From Bryobacterales bacterium (GTDB taxonomy: Bacteria > Acidobacteriota > Terriglobia > Bryobacterales > Bryobacteraceae): a stretch of DNA of 33,458 nucleotides. The stretch lies in NCBI GenBank assembly GCA_003166475.1, contig PMVV01000425.1, positions 1-33,458 on the forward strand, written 5' to 3'. The position numbers and the translations under genes are program-made. Positions within the stretch are counted from its first letter, which is position 1. Every line of letters starts with the position of its first letter. The notes under the pieces were generated by a model that saw only the letters and a list, made by a program, of their open reading frames with translations, ran no database searches and was not told the DNA's origin. Positions 7,564-15,252 of the stretch are shown piece by piece.

Positions 7564-8103
7564 ATGCCTGTGCTGATCTCTATGCTCCGGGGGGTGAATG
7601 TCGGCGGCCACCACAAGGTGAAGATGGACGAACTGCGGGCGCTGTATGAGTCCCTCGGATTCGAAGACGTCCAAACCTACATCAACTCCGGCAATGTTCT
7701 CTTCAGAACCGCGGCACGCGACCTGGTTCGCCTGCGCCAGCGGATCGAGGACGCCATCGAGCGCGCCTGCGGCTTCCGCCCCGACGTCATCCTCCGCACG
7801 CCTTCCGACCTGGAAGGCGTGCTTGCCCGGAACCCGTTCGCGGCGCGGCCCGGCATGGACCCCGGCAAACTCGCCATCCACTTTCTGGCCGCCGATCCGA
7901 GCGCCGCGGCGCTGGAGCAGGTCCGCGCAATCGACGCCGATCCGGAGGAATTGCACATCGACGGGCGCGAATTGTACATTTACTTCACCAACGGCATGGC
8001 GCGTCCGAAGCTGTCGCTGCCTAAAGTGGAGAAGACGCTGCGGACCTCCGGTACCAGTCGCAATTGGAACACCGTGCGGAAGCTGCTGGAGATGGCCGGC
8101 TGA
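7564..8103 (+). CDS. DUF1697 family protein
   Basis: A 179-residue DUF1697 protein, a widespread cytoplasmic family of unknown biochemical role. The family signature is clear at the start (MPVLISMLRGVNVGGHHKVKMDELRALYESLGF), followed by VQTYINSGNVLF and, at the end, RNWNTVRKLLEM (family RNWNTVxKLxxL). The ATG at 7564 places the initiating Met directly before the conserved LLRGVNVGG-type segment. It stands alone: moxR is divergent on the left and the next plus-strand gene is 137 bases away. Confidence 0.9.
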   Translation: MPVLISMLRGVNVGGHHKVKMDELRALYESLGFEDVQTYINSGNVLFRTAARDLVRLRQRIEDAIERACGFRPDVILRTPSDLEGVLARNPFAARPGMDPGKLAIHFLAADPSAAALEQVRAIDADPEELHIDGRELYIYFTNGMARPKLSLPKVEKTLRTSGTSRNWNTVRKLLEMAG

Positions 8104-8240
8104 GGCCGGCGGCAAGCTGAAGCGTGATGTTTCAATTGTAAAAACACGGTGATCGTTCCAGTGCGAGTCCTGCGGTGGAAACCCGTATTCCGTTTGGAGC
8201 TTGGCAGGCGCATAATTGAGTAAATACATCAGGAGGCGGT

Positions 8241-9368
8241 ATGGTTTGCCGAACTTGGGTAGGTGCAGGGCTGCTGTTGGCCGCCGCTGTCGCGGCGAGG
8301 GGCCAGAATTCGGGTCAATCCGCAATCGACAAGAGTTCCGAACGGGTGGTTTTCTTCACCGGCAGCGTGATGTTGGACGATGGGTCGCCGCCCGCCGACG
8401 CGGTTCGCATCGAGAAAATCTGCGACGGCCGCGCGACTTTCGTAGCCTGGACCGATGCGAAGGGACATTTTGGCTTCAAGGTGTCGGCCAGCGGGAGCGA
8501 TGTCTCGACGGCGGATGCCGACCAGCCCGCCATTTCGCGGAGCGATGAGCTGAACAAACCTTTGAATGCCAGCTCGACCCAGTATTCCATGCCCATTACT
8601 CAGGCACTAAGAAACTGCGAGTTGCACGCGGTTCTTTCAGGCTACAGTTCCGAGAACGCGATCATTGCTATGAAGAGCACGATGGACTCCGGCCGCCTCG
8701 GCACCATCCTTCTGCATCCGCTCTCGCGCGCCAGTTCTCTGGTGGTCAGCGCCACCACGCTGCAGGCTCCTTCGAATGCCCGGAAAGCTTACGAAAGGGG
8801 TGTGGAAGCCATGCGCGTGCAGAAATGGGATGCCGCGGCAACCGAATTCGCCAAGGCCGTCAAGATCTACCCGGTGTTCGCGATCGCCTGGTATCAGCTA
8901 GGCCTCGCGCGCCAGAGCCGGAATGACGCGGCCGGCGCCGTCGAAGCCTGGAAGGAGGCTCAGAAAAGCGACGCACGTTACGTCAAGCCTTATGAGAACC
9001 TGACTGTGGCGGCCGACCGCCGGGCGGATTGGGCCGAGTCCGAAAAGTACTCGCACCTGTGGATCCAGCTCGATCCCGAGGATTTTCCCGGAGCTTACCT
9101 GTTCAACGCGGTGGCCAACGCCCGGCTGAACAAGGCCGAGGAGGCCGAGCGGGCGGCGCGCGCCGGACTGCGCCTGGACAAAGACCGGAAGATCCCACGC
9201 ATGAACTATGTGCTGGGGCTCATCCTGATGGATAAGAAAGAGTACGCCGAGTCCGCTCAGTGCTTCCGCAACTACCTGGAGTTGGCGCCCAACGCCAACG
9301 ACGCCGCCATCGTGCGGCAACAACTGCCCAAGCTCGAGGAACTCGCCGCCAATCCGCAGGCCAAGTGA
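8241..9368 (+). CDS. Exported TPR-repeat protein
   Basis: A 375-residue exported protein. It has a signal peptide (MVCRTWVGAGLLLAAAVAARGQ), then a beta-rich region at ~35-150 that resembles a carboxypeptidase-regulatory/Cna-B-like fold (VFFTGSVMLDDGSPPADAVRIEKICDG, TDAKGHFGFKV), then tetratricopeptide repeats from ~180 to 360 (ARKAYERGVEAMRVQKWDAA, AIAWYQLGLARQSRNDAAGA, MNYVLGLILMDKKEYAES). This combination is common in Acidobacteriota, where it probably mediates protein contacts in the periplasm or at the surface. A strong ribosome site, AGGAGGCGG, sits just before the ATG. No operon partner lies downstream on this strand. Confidence 0.8.
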   Translation: MVCRTWVGAGLLLAAAVAARGQNSGQSAIDKSSERVVFFTGSVMLDDGSPPADAVRIEKICDGRATFVAWTDAKGHFGFKVSASGSDVSTADADQPAISRSDELNKPLNASSTQYSMPITQALRNCELHAVLSGYSSENAIIAMKSTMDSGRLGTILLHPLSRASSLVVSATTLQAPSNARKAYERGVEAMRVQKWDAAATEFAKAVKIYPVFAIAWYQLGLARQSRNDAAGAVEAWKEAQKSDARYVKPYENLTVAADRRADWAESEKYSHLWIQLDPEDFPGAYLFNAVANARLNKAEEAERAARAGLRLDKDRKIPRMNYVLGLILMDKKEYAESAQCFRNYLELAPNANDAAIVRQQLPKLEELAANPQAK

Positions 9369-9390
9369 GATCGCTCGCCGCGCCGGACCG

Positions 9391-10008
9391 TTACTTCACG
9401 GCCAGCCTGAAATCCACGGTGACGATCAGCGCATCCGGCATCACCTGCACCCGCGGCACGCTGAAATCCAGCAGTTCCTGGCGGTACGCCGCGTCGGGCG
9501 CGGTCTGTTCCAGGAGCCGCTTGGCTTGGTCCCCGACGCGATACTCGAACTGCTGGCGCAGGCTGTCGCCCAGCGCCGCGCACACCCGCCGCACATAGTA
9601 TCCGGTGCGGGGCGCGCCTTGCGGAGCCCGGCCTTCCACCCGGACATCCTTCAGGCCGATCGACTGGTTGTGGTAATAGGGTACCGCGGTGATGTACACG
9701 TCGAACGAGTCTCCCATACCGATGCAGCGGCCGAAGACGCCCAACGCGGAGCGTCCGGTGAAGCGCGCCTTCAGGGACAGCCTGCCGTTGTCGCCGCGCA
9801 GCTCGGGGTGCTCCAGATAGGCGAAGCTGCATTTCGCCGCGGGACTGCCGCGCACATAACGGCGGCCGTCCTGGGTGAAAACCTCTCGCGCCAGAATCTT
9901 CTGGATGGCGGTGTAGTGGATTTCCAGTTCGGCGGCGCGCGCCCCCGCACCGCACATTAGTAACGATATGGCGGCACAGAATTTAGCCTGCGATACTTTT
10001 GGCCCCAC
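9391..10008 (-). CDS. Small exported protein of unknown function
   Basis: A 205-residue protein I do not recognise. It begins with GTG (10008). A hydrophobic stretch (FCAAISLLMCGAGARA) acts as a probable signal peptide; the mature part starts near AELEIHYTAIQKIL. It contains a few cysteines (CSFAYLE, RRVCAAL) and is mostly beta-rich. It is transcribed away from the radical SAM gene, with 78 bases between the two starts, so both promoters lie in that gap. The gene is convergent with the TPR protein. A functional link with the maturase is possible but untested. Confidence 0.65.
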   Translation of the reverse strand: MGPKVSQAKFCAAISLLMCGAGARAAELEIHYTAIQKILAREVFTQDGRRYVRGSPAAKCSFAYLEHPELRGDNGRLSLKARFTGRSALGVFGRCIGMGDSFDVYITAVPYYHNQSIGLKDVRVEGRAPQGAPRTGYYVRRVCAALGDSLRQQFEYRVGDQAKRLLEQTAPDAAYRQELLDFSVPRVQVMPDALIVTVDFRLAVK

Positions 10009-10086
10009 TGAGAAACATCATCACACATTGCTTCTCCGGCTGATTGTCCGTGATCGTCTGCTAACATCTGGTTTAGGAAAAGCGGG

Positions 10087-11463
10087 TTGTCAGAGCTGTT
10101 TGTCTTGCCGTTGAACGAATCCGAATACTTGGTGTACGCGCCGCTGCGGGGCGCGGCGCTGATCGCCAACGCCGCGCTGGTGCGTTTTCTACAGTCGCCG
10201 AATGCGGGCGAGGGAACCAGCGATATCAGCGCCGAGGTCCTGGCGTGGCTGCGAAAAGCCGGGATCGTGGGTGGTGCGGCGGAGCGGGCGCCCGCCACGC
10301 GACTCACGGGACCGCCGCGGCCGCGGGTGGTCACGCTGCTTCTGACCAGCGCCTGCAACCTGCGGTGCGCATATTGCTATGCGGCCTCGGGCGATGCGCC
10401 AGCCACGTTCATGGGGGCGGAGACGGCGCGGCGGGCCATCGACTTTGTCGCGGCAAACGCGGCGGAGGCCGGCGCATCGTCGTTCGAGGTCAACTATCAC
10501 GGCGCCGGAGAGCCGACTCAGCACTGGGTCCGGCTGCAGGAGTCGCATCTCTACGCGGAAGATGTTGCCCAGGCGAAGGGACTGCGGCTGCGGAGTTCGG
10601 TGACGACCAACGGCGTACTGAACGACGCGCAGCGGGCGTGGATCGCGGCGCACCTCGACGGCGCGACAGTTTCCTTCGACGGGCTGCCGGAGATGCAGGA
10701 TGTGAATCGGCGCCGGGCCTCCGGAGGCGGGTCGAGCGAGGCGGTTCTGACTACCCTGCGCGCCTTCGATCGCGCCGGGTTCCGCTACTCGATACGCATG
10801 ACGGCGACGGCGGAATCGTTGGCGCGTCTGCCCCAATCGGTGGCTTTTATCTGCCGCCGATTCCGGCCGCACGCCATTCAGGTGGAGCCGCTGTACCGCA
10901 TGGGTCGCGGCCGGGACCGGGTCAGCGCGGAGACTGCTGCCTTTGTCGAGGCGTTTCGCGCGGCGCGCCGCACGTCCGGGAAGGCGGCCAGGCTGCTGCG
11001 ATTCTCCGGCGCCCGCCTGGGGACGGTGACCAACCGCTTCTGCGGCGTGGCAAACGACAATTTCTGCGTCTCGCCCGGGGGGAACATCAGCGCCTGTTAC
11101 GAGGTGGCGGACGAGCGCCAGCCGTGGGCGGAGCGGTTCTTCTATGGCCGGCCCGCGGCGACGGGGCCAGGCTACGATTTCGACGAGCGAGTTTACACCG
11201 GGCTTCGCGCGCAGACCGTCGAGCGCCGCGAGTATTGCCGCGGCTGCTTCGCGAAGTGGCAGTGCGCGGGCGACTGCTTTCGCAAGTCGCTCGATGCGGA
11301 CGCGACGGAATTCGCGGGCGCGGGCCGCTGCGAAATCATACGCGAGCTGACCAAGGACCAACTCCTGGAGAAGATCGCCGGCTCGGGCGGCGTGTGGTGG
11401 AAGGGTGCGCCGCGCCGAACCGGGCTGGAGGGGCCGGATGGGCCGGAGGCCAACGCCACTTAG
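10087..11463 (+). CDS. Radical SAM/SPASM peptide maturase
   Basis: A 458-residue radical SAM enzyme of the type that installs crosslinks or other changes on a ribosomally made peptide. The 4Fe-4S/SAM site is C90, C94, C97 in CNLRCAYCY. A GGEP-like strand appears as HGAGEPT (138-144). The C-terminal SPASM domain shows the full seven-cysteine pattern: C327, C337, C384, C387, C393, C397, C415. The first ~75 residues (SEYLVYAPLRGAALIANAAL) look like a small PqqD-type peptide-recognition domain, judged by pattern only. Translation appears to start at TTG (10087), behind AGGA at 10074-10077. No precursor peptide gene was found beside it, so its substrate is unknown. Confidence 0.88.
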   Translation: MSELFVLPLNESEYLVYAPLRGAALIANAALVRFLQSPNAGEGTSDISAEVLAWLRKAGIVGGAAERAPATRLTGPPRPRVVTLLLTSACNLRCAYCYAASGDAPATFMGAETARRAIDFVAANAAEAGASSFEVNYHGAGEPTQHWVRLQESHLYAEDVAQAKGLRLRSSVTTNGVLNDAQRAWIAAHLDGATVSFDGLPEMQDVNRRRASGGGSSEAVLTTLRAFDRAGFRYSIRMTATAESLARLPQSVAFICRRFRPHAIQVEPLYRMGRGRDRVSAETAAFVEAFRAARRTSGKAARLLRFSGARLGTVTNRFCGVANDNFCVSPGGNISACYEVADERQPWAERFFYGRPAATGPGYDFDERVYTGLRAQTVERREYCRGCFAKWQCAGDCFRKSLDADATEFAGAGRCEIIRELTKDQLLEKIAGSGGVWWKGAPRRTGLEGPDGPEANAT

Positions 11464-11482
11464 GTGCGTTATGCTTGGGTCG

Positions 11483-11764
11483 ATGGCAACCGTCACCGAG
11501 ATTGGCAGCCTAATCTCCCGACGTCCCGATATACGCGGCGGCCGGCCGTGTATTGCCGGAACGGGAGTCTCGGTTCGACGAGTCGCTCAGTGGCATAACA
11601 TGGGTCTGATTCCAGAAGAAATCGTGCGGAAATTCGGGCACCTTTCGCTGGCGCAGGTGCATGCGGCCCTTGCCCACTACCACGCCAACCAGGCAGAGAT
11701 CGACGGAGACCTCGAAGCTGAAACGCGGGAGGCGGAGGCCCTCGAACGGCAGCATGGCCGATGA
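11483..11764 (+). CDS. DUF433 antitoxin-type protein
   Basis: A 93-residue DUF433 protein, the usual antitoxin partner of DUF5615 PIN-like toxins. The family core is clear: SRRPDIRGGRPCIAGTGVSVRRVAQWHNMGLIPEEIVRKFGHLSLAQVHAALAHYH, with the DNA-binding-like turn around IPEEIVRKFGHLSLAQVHAAL. The ATG at 11483 gives MATVTEIGSL; an ATG four codons earlier (11471) is also possible. The frame ends 9 bases before the start of the toxin remnant. The antitoxin is intact although its toxin is not. Confidence 0.8.
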   Translation: MATVTEIGSLISRRPDIRGGRPCIAGTGVSVRRVAQWHNMGLIPEEIVRKFGHLSLAQVHAALAHYHANQAEIDGDLEAETREAEALERQHGR

Positions 11765-11773
11765 GCGGCATCC

Positions 11774-12005
11774 GTGGGCCAAGTCAAGATCTACATCGAT
11801 GAGGACGCGATGGACAGCGATCTGGTCGCCGCTCTCCGTTCTCGCCAGTCAGTGGATCAGTGCCGGGCGGGAGCATGCCGGCATGATTCTGGCGCCGCAA
11901 CAGCGATTCTCGGTTGGCGAGCAATTGCGCCGCCTGCGTCTTCGCACAGCCATGTCGACAGCGAATATGCGGAACCGGGCCGAATTCCTGGGCAGTTGGG
12001 GTTGA
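11774..12005 (+). pseudogene. Broken DUF5615 PIN-like toxin
   Basis: The start reads KIYIDEDAMDSDLVAALRSR from a GTG at 11774, which is the N-terminal strand and helix of DUF5615 toxins with the acidic DED. The C-terminal half of the family is present in a different frame from about 11845 to the stop at 12005 (REHAGMILAPQQRFSVGEQLRRL, MRNRAEFLGSW). The middle ~45 codons, which hold the remaining catalytic acids, are missing and the join is out of frame. A single internal deletion explains both facts. The plus-1 continuation (to 12079) is not family-like. The upstream DUF433 antitoxin is intact. Confidence 0.8.
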
Positions 12006-12090
12006 CCATTCGCGCGTTCGTCTCAAGAAGCGCGGATTCTCCAATCCGGGCTCTTACCAGAGCGGCTGGCCATTTCTAACGTGCTTCGGT

Positions 12091-12483
12091 TCAGTCCCCT
12101 GCGGACCCAATCAGGAGATCGAGGCCGGCGGCGTCGGCAAACGCCCGGAAATCGCCGTCTCGCGTAAGGAGAGGGATACCCCGATCGATACAGCTCTGGG
12201 CGATCAGGGCGTCGCCGAGGCGCGCTTTGCGGCGCTTCGCCAGTGCCTTCGCTCGTAACTCGCCTGCCCTTTGCCAATAGCCGGGACCGACCTCAATGAG
12301 AGGCAGTTCTAAGAGGCTTTGTGAAACCTCCGCAGAAAGCTTCGGGTCACTTAACACTTCGGATAGCACGACGGGCGCCATCAGAACCTGCCGGTCCTGG
12401 AGCGCCCGATCGAGTAGTTCCACATCCTCGCCGCCATCTCCCTGCAGGAAGGCGATCCAGGTGCTGGTGTCAACCGCGATCAT
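12091..12483 (-). CDS. vapC: VapC-type PIN toxin
   Basis: A 130-residue PIN-domain ribonuclease, the toxin of the VapB-like gene just upstream on the same strand. Catalytic acids are in place: D5 (MIAVDTSTWIAFL), E42 (VLSEVLSD), D91 (RLGDALIAQSC) and D109 (LLTRDGDF). Length and layout are normal for VapC. The ATG overlaps the antitoxin stop by four bases (12480-12483), so translation is coupled. The RNA target cannot be predicted. It is convergent with the broken DUF5615 toxin. Confidence 0.9.
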   Translation of the reverse strand: MIAVDTSTWIAFLQGDGGEDVELLDRALQDRQVLMAPVVLSEVLSDPKLSAEVSQSLLELPLIEVGPGYWQRAGELRAKALAKRRKARLGDALIAQSCIDRGIPLLTRDGDFRAFADAAGLDLLIGSAGD

Positions 12484-12683
12484 CGGTCGGCCTTCAGCTC
12501 AGCCGACGTGCGGGTGAAGCGAACCTTGCCCCGAAGTTGGCGCAGCCGCACATAGGCTTGCGATGCCGCGACTAGCTGCAAGCCGGTGCGCACAGTCTGG
12601 GTAATGCCGCTACCGCTTGCTCGTTGTGCTTTCTCCAGAAGCTCCGGCGGGACCTCGACGGTGATCTTGCGCGCTGTTTCCAT
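12480..12683 (-). CDS. vapB: VapB-type antitoxin
   Basis: A 67-residue partner of the VapC gene that overlaps its end. The N-terminal part (METARKITVEVPPELLEKAQRASGSG) has the strand-helix-helix look of a ribbon-helix-helix DNA-binding domain (ITQTVRTGLQLVAASQAY follows). The C-terminal tail (LRQLRGKVRFTRTSAELKADR) is the likely toxin-binding segment. Upstream lies a perfect inverted repeat, TACCATA/TATGGTA (12696-12702 and 12721-12727), a candidate operator for autoregulation. Confidence 0.85.
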   Translation of the reverse strand: METARKITVEVPPELLEKAQRASGSGITQTVRTGLQLVAASQAYVRLRQLRGKVRFTRTSAELKADR

Positions 12684-12695
12684 GACGCTTCAGGG

Positions 12696-12727
12696 TACCA
12701 TACCAGGCACCAGCATCGAATATGGTA
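12696..12727. promoter_or_regulatory. Candidate VapB operator
   Basis: TACCATA (12696-12702) and TATGGTA (12721-12727) form a perfect inverted repeat with an 18-base spacer. It begins 13 bases upstream of the vapB ATG on the minus strand. Position and symmetry fit an operator bound by a ribbon-helix-helix antitoxin; binding is inferred. Confidence 0.5.
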
Positions 12728-12747
12728 TTGCCGGGCCGAGACAGGGG

Positions 12748-12786
12748 CAGCGGTCTGGGAGGCCGCTGCAGGCCGGGGGCCTGCCA
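12748..12786. repeat. Intergenic hairpin repeat, copy 2
   Basis: CAGCGG...CCGCTG followed by GCAGGC-style hairpin GGCC-ggg-GGCC and CTGCCAC. Same build as the copy at 14072-14113 (imperfect palindrome pair plus CCCAC-type edge). It lies between vapB and the 230-residue protein gene. Confidence 0.65.
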
Positions 12787-12826
12787 CGAAAAACCAACAT
12801 CCCGGCGGTATCGAGTGCGTCGCGCT

Positions 12827-12832
12827 TATAAT
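12827..12832 (+). promoter_or_regulatory. Candidate -10 box for the 230-residue protein/PIN pair
   Basis: TATAAT at 12827-12832 lies in an AT-rich island (about 12820-12916), which stands out against the GC-rich surroundings. No good -35 hexamer is visible at the standard spacing. It lies 85 bases upstream of the ATG at 12917 and could drive that gene and the PIN gene behind it. Confidence 0.4.
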
Positions 12833-12916
12833 GTATATAAATGGATTAGACGGGCATCATGCTCCGGACCGATCCCATAAAGTTGTTAAATTTAAATTTA
12901 TAGAAAGAAGATATTC

Positions 12917-13609
12917 ATGAAAACCGAAAAGACCATTTCGGAAGAGCAGTCTGAAATCGAAGCGGCGCTCGACCATCTCCCGGCCCTTGTGGCCCAGTTG
13001 CCCGCGGCGCTCAAACCTCTGGTAAGGCTTTCCCCACGGAAGGGCTTCCGCGTCCAAGTGTCCTTGCGCCGCGGCAGTGCCAAGGACAGCAGACAGGTTA
13101 AGCAGAACGCGCCAGCTAGCCGCTGGTTACCGGACTCCGGCTTGGTCGCGATCTCCTACCGGCCCTCGACGGCGGAAGAAGATCAAGCCACCGGTCCATC
13201 AGTGGAGGATGTTCAGGACTCCCTGGCCAAACCTGTGGAGATCGTTACCGACCCCGTTCAGGACATCGTGACCGCGCTGGCGAAAGCCGAAAAAGACCCG
13301 CAACTTGGGTTCGTATCTCTCAAATGGTTTCGCGACACTTTTCTTCCGCAACAAGGCTACCCCTGGGCCGCCATACCGGATGAGCGCCAACGCGTGCTGG
13401 TAAGTGCGATTGACCGCAACTGGATCTTGACTAGCAAGGTTGCGAACCCTAAGAATCCTCAGTTTCCCGTTACGGCGATCAAAGTCAATCGCCCGCTGTC
13501 CGAAGTACACAGCATCCTGGAGCGGGAACCGGGATACCGCTCCGGATTTAATCCGGTCGCTATGCGCGGTGAGCCGCTTTCCCAAACCGTCCTACGTGAG
13601 CGAAGATAG
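12917..13609 (+). CDS. Unrecognised protein upstream of a PIN toxin
   Basis: A 230-residue cytoplasmic protein with no family I can name. Residues 1-60 form an acidic helix followed by a basic strand region (LKPLVRLSPRKGFRVQVSLRR). A linker with acidic and polar residues follows (80-120). The C-terminal ~110 residues (LGFVSLKWFRDTFLPQQGYPW, ERQRVLVSAIDRNWILTSKVANPKNP) look like a winged-helix or HARP/OST-like DNA- or RNA-binding fold, judged by pattern only. The PIN gene starts 3 bases after its stop. It occupies the place where a VapB antitoxin normally sits, although it is three times larger. Antitoxin function is inference. Confidence 0.7.
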   Translation: MKTEKTISEEQSEIEAALDHLPALVAQLPAALKPLVRLSPRKGFRVQVSLRRGSAKDSRQVKQNAPASRWLPDSGLVAISYRPSTAEEDQATGPSVEDVQDSLAKPVEIVTDPVQDIVTALAKAEKDPQLGFVSLKWFRDTFLPQQGYPWAAIPDERQRVLVSAIDRNWILTSKVANPKNPQFPVTAIKVNRPLSEVHSILEREPGYRSGFNPVAMRGEPLSQTVLRERR

Positions 13610-13612
13610 CCT

Positions 13613-14065
13613 TTGAGCGTCTACTACCTGGATACTAGCGCGCTAGTGAAGCTGTACGTCCGCGAGCCGGGCACCGACCAAATGCTCCGGCTCGCCGACC
13701 CTGCGGGTGGGCATACGCTCGCCGTTCTCGGACTGACGCGGGTGGAATTCCGGTCCGCGGTCAGGCAGCGGGAAAGGGCCGGTGACGTGGCGCGCAATAT
13801 CGCGGACAATCTGATCGACAGTATGGATCGGCACCTGGCGAACTTCTTCCTGGTGCAACCTATAACGGATCTGGTGATCCAGGAGGCGGCTGCGCTGCTG
13901 GACCGGAATGCTCTCAGGGCGTATGATGCGGTGCAACTGGCCGGCTGCATTATGCTGCGTGCGAGGCTGGGACGGCACGCGACCTTTGTGTGTTCGGACC
14001 GCCAACTCCTGAAAGCGGCCGAGGACGAGGGCATGACAGTGTTGGACCCTTCGGTCGAAGCATAG
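13613..14065 (+). CDS. PIN-domain toxin
   Basis: A 150-residue PIN-domain nuclease. Acidic residues: D7 (VYYLDTSALVKLYV), E45 (LTRVEFRSAV), D105 (LRAYDAVQLA), and D129 in FVCSDRQLLKAAEDEG. Length and pattern are those of VapC toxins. The start is TTG (13613), three bases behind the stop of the 230-residue gene, so the two are translated together. No separate small antitoxin gene can be found nearby, so the 230-residue protein is the probable partner. Confidence 0.88.
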   Translation: MSVYYLDTSALVKLYVREPGTDQMLRLADPAGGHTLAVLGLTRVEFRSAVRQRERAGDVARNIADNLIDSMDRHLANFFLVQPITDLVIQEAAALLDRNALRAYDAVQLAGCIMLRARLGRHATFVCSDRQLLKAAEDEGMTVLDPSVEA

Positions 14066-14071
14066 CAGCCA

Positions 14072-14113
14072 GGCGGCCTGAGAGGCCGCCGCAGGCTGGG
14101 AGCCTGCCCCACT
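14072..14113. repeat. Intergenic hairpin repeat, copy 3
   Basis: GGCGGCCT-gag-AGGCCGCC followed by GCAGGCT-ggg-AGCCTGC and CCCCAC: two strong adjacent hairpins. This is the clearest copy of the family. It separates two convergent genes (PIN toxin and the exported protein at 14113) and could serve as a bidirectional terminator, though no U tract follows. Confidence 0.75.
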
Positions 14114-15252
14114 CAGAACTTATTGAGCTCGTCGGCCAGGGCCTTGGGCCCTTTCTTGCGATACAGGTCCATCAGGCGCTGCTCTTCCGGCGACGGCTCC
14201 AGAATGCCCAGAAGCTGGGCGTTGGCGAGCGATTCACGATTGGGAATCCAAACCTTGCCGTCGGCAAATTCGACTTGGCCCACAAAGCCCGTCATGCCAG
14301 CGATGGATAGCGGCGCTCCGCCGTCGTTCGCCAGCCGCGAGAGGCGCAGCGCGGTGTCCTGCAGCACGCGGCTGGTGGCGCCGGCTTTCAGGTTGAATTC
14401 GGGACCGGACGCCGGCACCGAACCGGCCATGTACTGTTTGCCCTGCCGGTCGGTCACCATCCAGTCGATTTCCACGGAGCGCACCTGCCGGGCGGAGGTA
14501 TTGTGCACGTCAATCCGGGGATTGCGCGCCTCGTTGCCCGCGATCTCGGCCCAACCTTCCACCGGTTCCACAGGCTCATCCGGGAAGCGCAGAAACGCGA
14601 ATCGCACGGCGCGCTCCGCCCCCGCGGCGGAGGTTACCGCCCGCCCGCGCGAAACCTGCACATCCAGCCGCGGGCGTTCAGCCTGGCGATTTAGACTCTC
14701 CAGCATCGCCTGTTTCAACCCATCCATGCCGCGCGCCGCCAGGATCGACTTGAAATATTTTCGGTCGCGCTGGGCTTGCATCTCCCAGGCAATCATGGTG
14801 CGGCGCGATTCCAGGCGGTTCGGGCCGTAGAACGAATAATCCTGAAAGAGCACGCCATCCAGGTTGACCTCGACCAGTGGACCGCCGCGCATCTGCGCCG
14901 GCCGCAACAGGCGCAGGTTGATGCGCACGGGGAAGTTCCGATTGGGTGCCACGTCCAGGCTGGGGACCGAGACGGAAGCCTTGCCGCCCGGCGTTACCTC
15001 CTGCGCGGCCACCAGCAGGGTCACGCCGCGCACGCGGTTGGGGCTGGAGTTGTGCAAGGTGAGGGCCACATCCAGATCCAGCACCACGGCGCTGCCCCGC
15101 GGGCTGAGGTGCGATTCACCCAGGTCTGTCGAGATCAGCGTCAGAGGCGAATCCACCGGCAGGTTGATCTTTACCCAGTTGTCGAGCGGTGTTTCCTGCG
15201 CGCAAAGCGCTGTGACGCCCGCCACGAATAGAATCGCTAGTTTATTGGACAT
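14113..15252 (-). CDS. Exported protein in the sigma/anti-sigma operon
   Basis: A 379-residue exported protein of unknown function. It has a signal peptide (MSNKLAILFVAGVTALCA), then beta-rich domains that resemble immunoglobulin-like or exported carrier folds (LTLHNSSPNRVRGVTLLV, VDVHNTSARQVRSVEID), and a helical region at ~135-175. The gene starts 11 bases inside the anti-sigma gene (overlap 15242-15252) and so is translated with it. That placement suggests a target or partner of the sigma/anti-sigma pair. No catalytic motif is seen. Confidence 0.7.
   Translation of the reverse strand: MSNKLAILFVAGVTALCAQETPLDNWVKINLPVDSPLTLISTDLGESHLSPRGSAVVLDLDVALTLHNSSPNRVRGVTLLVAAQEVTPGGKASVSVPSLDVAPNRNFPVRINLRLLRPAQMRGGPLVEVNLDGVLFQDYSFYGPNRLESRRTMIAWEMQAQRDRKYFKSILAARGMDGLKQAMLESLNRQAERPRLDVQVSRGRAVTSAAGAERAVRFAFLRFPDEPVEPVEGWAEIAGNEARNPRIDVHNTSARQVRSVEIDWMVTDRQGKQYMAGSVPASGPEFNLKAGATSRVLQDTALRLSRLANDGGAPLSIAGMTGFVGQVEFADGKVWIPNRESLANAQLLGILEPSPEEQRLMDLYRKKGPKALADELNKF

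Noticed and set aside
10189-11496. Long minus-strand ORF opposite the radical SAM gene
   Set aside because: Composition is that of antisense to a GC-rich gene and no family pattern is present; the plus-strand gene has full cysteine motifs.
14072-14113. Rho-independent terminator
   Set aside because: The hairpins are strong but have no U tract and the same design recurs as a repeat family.
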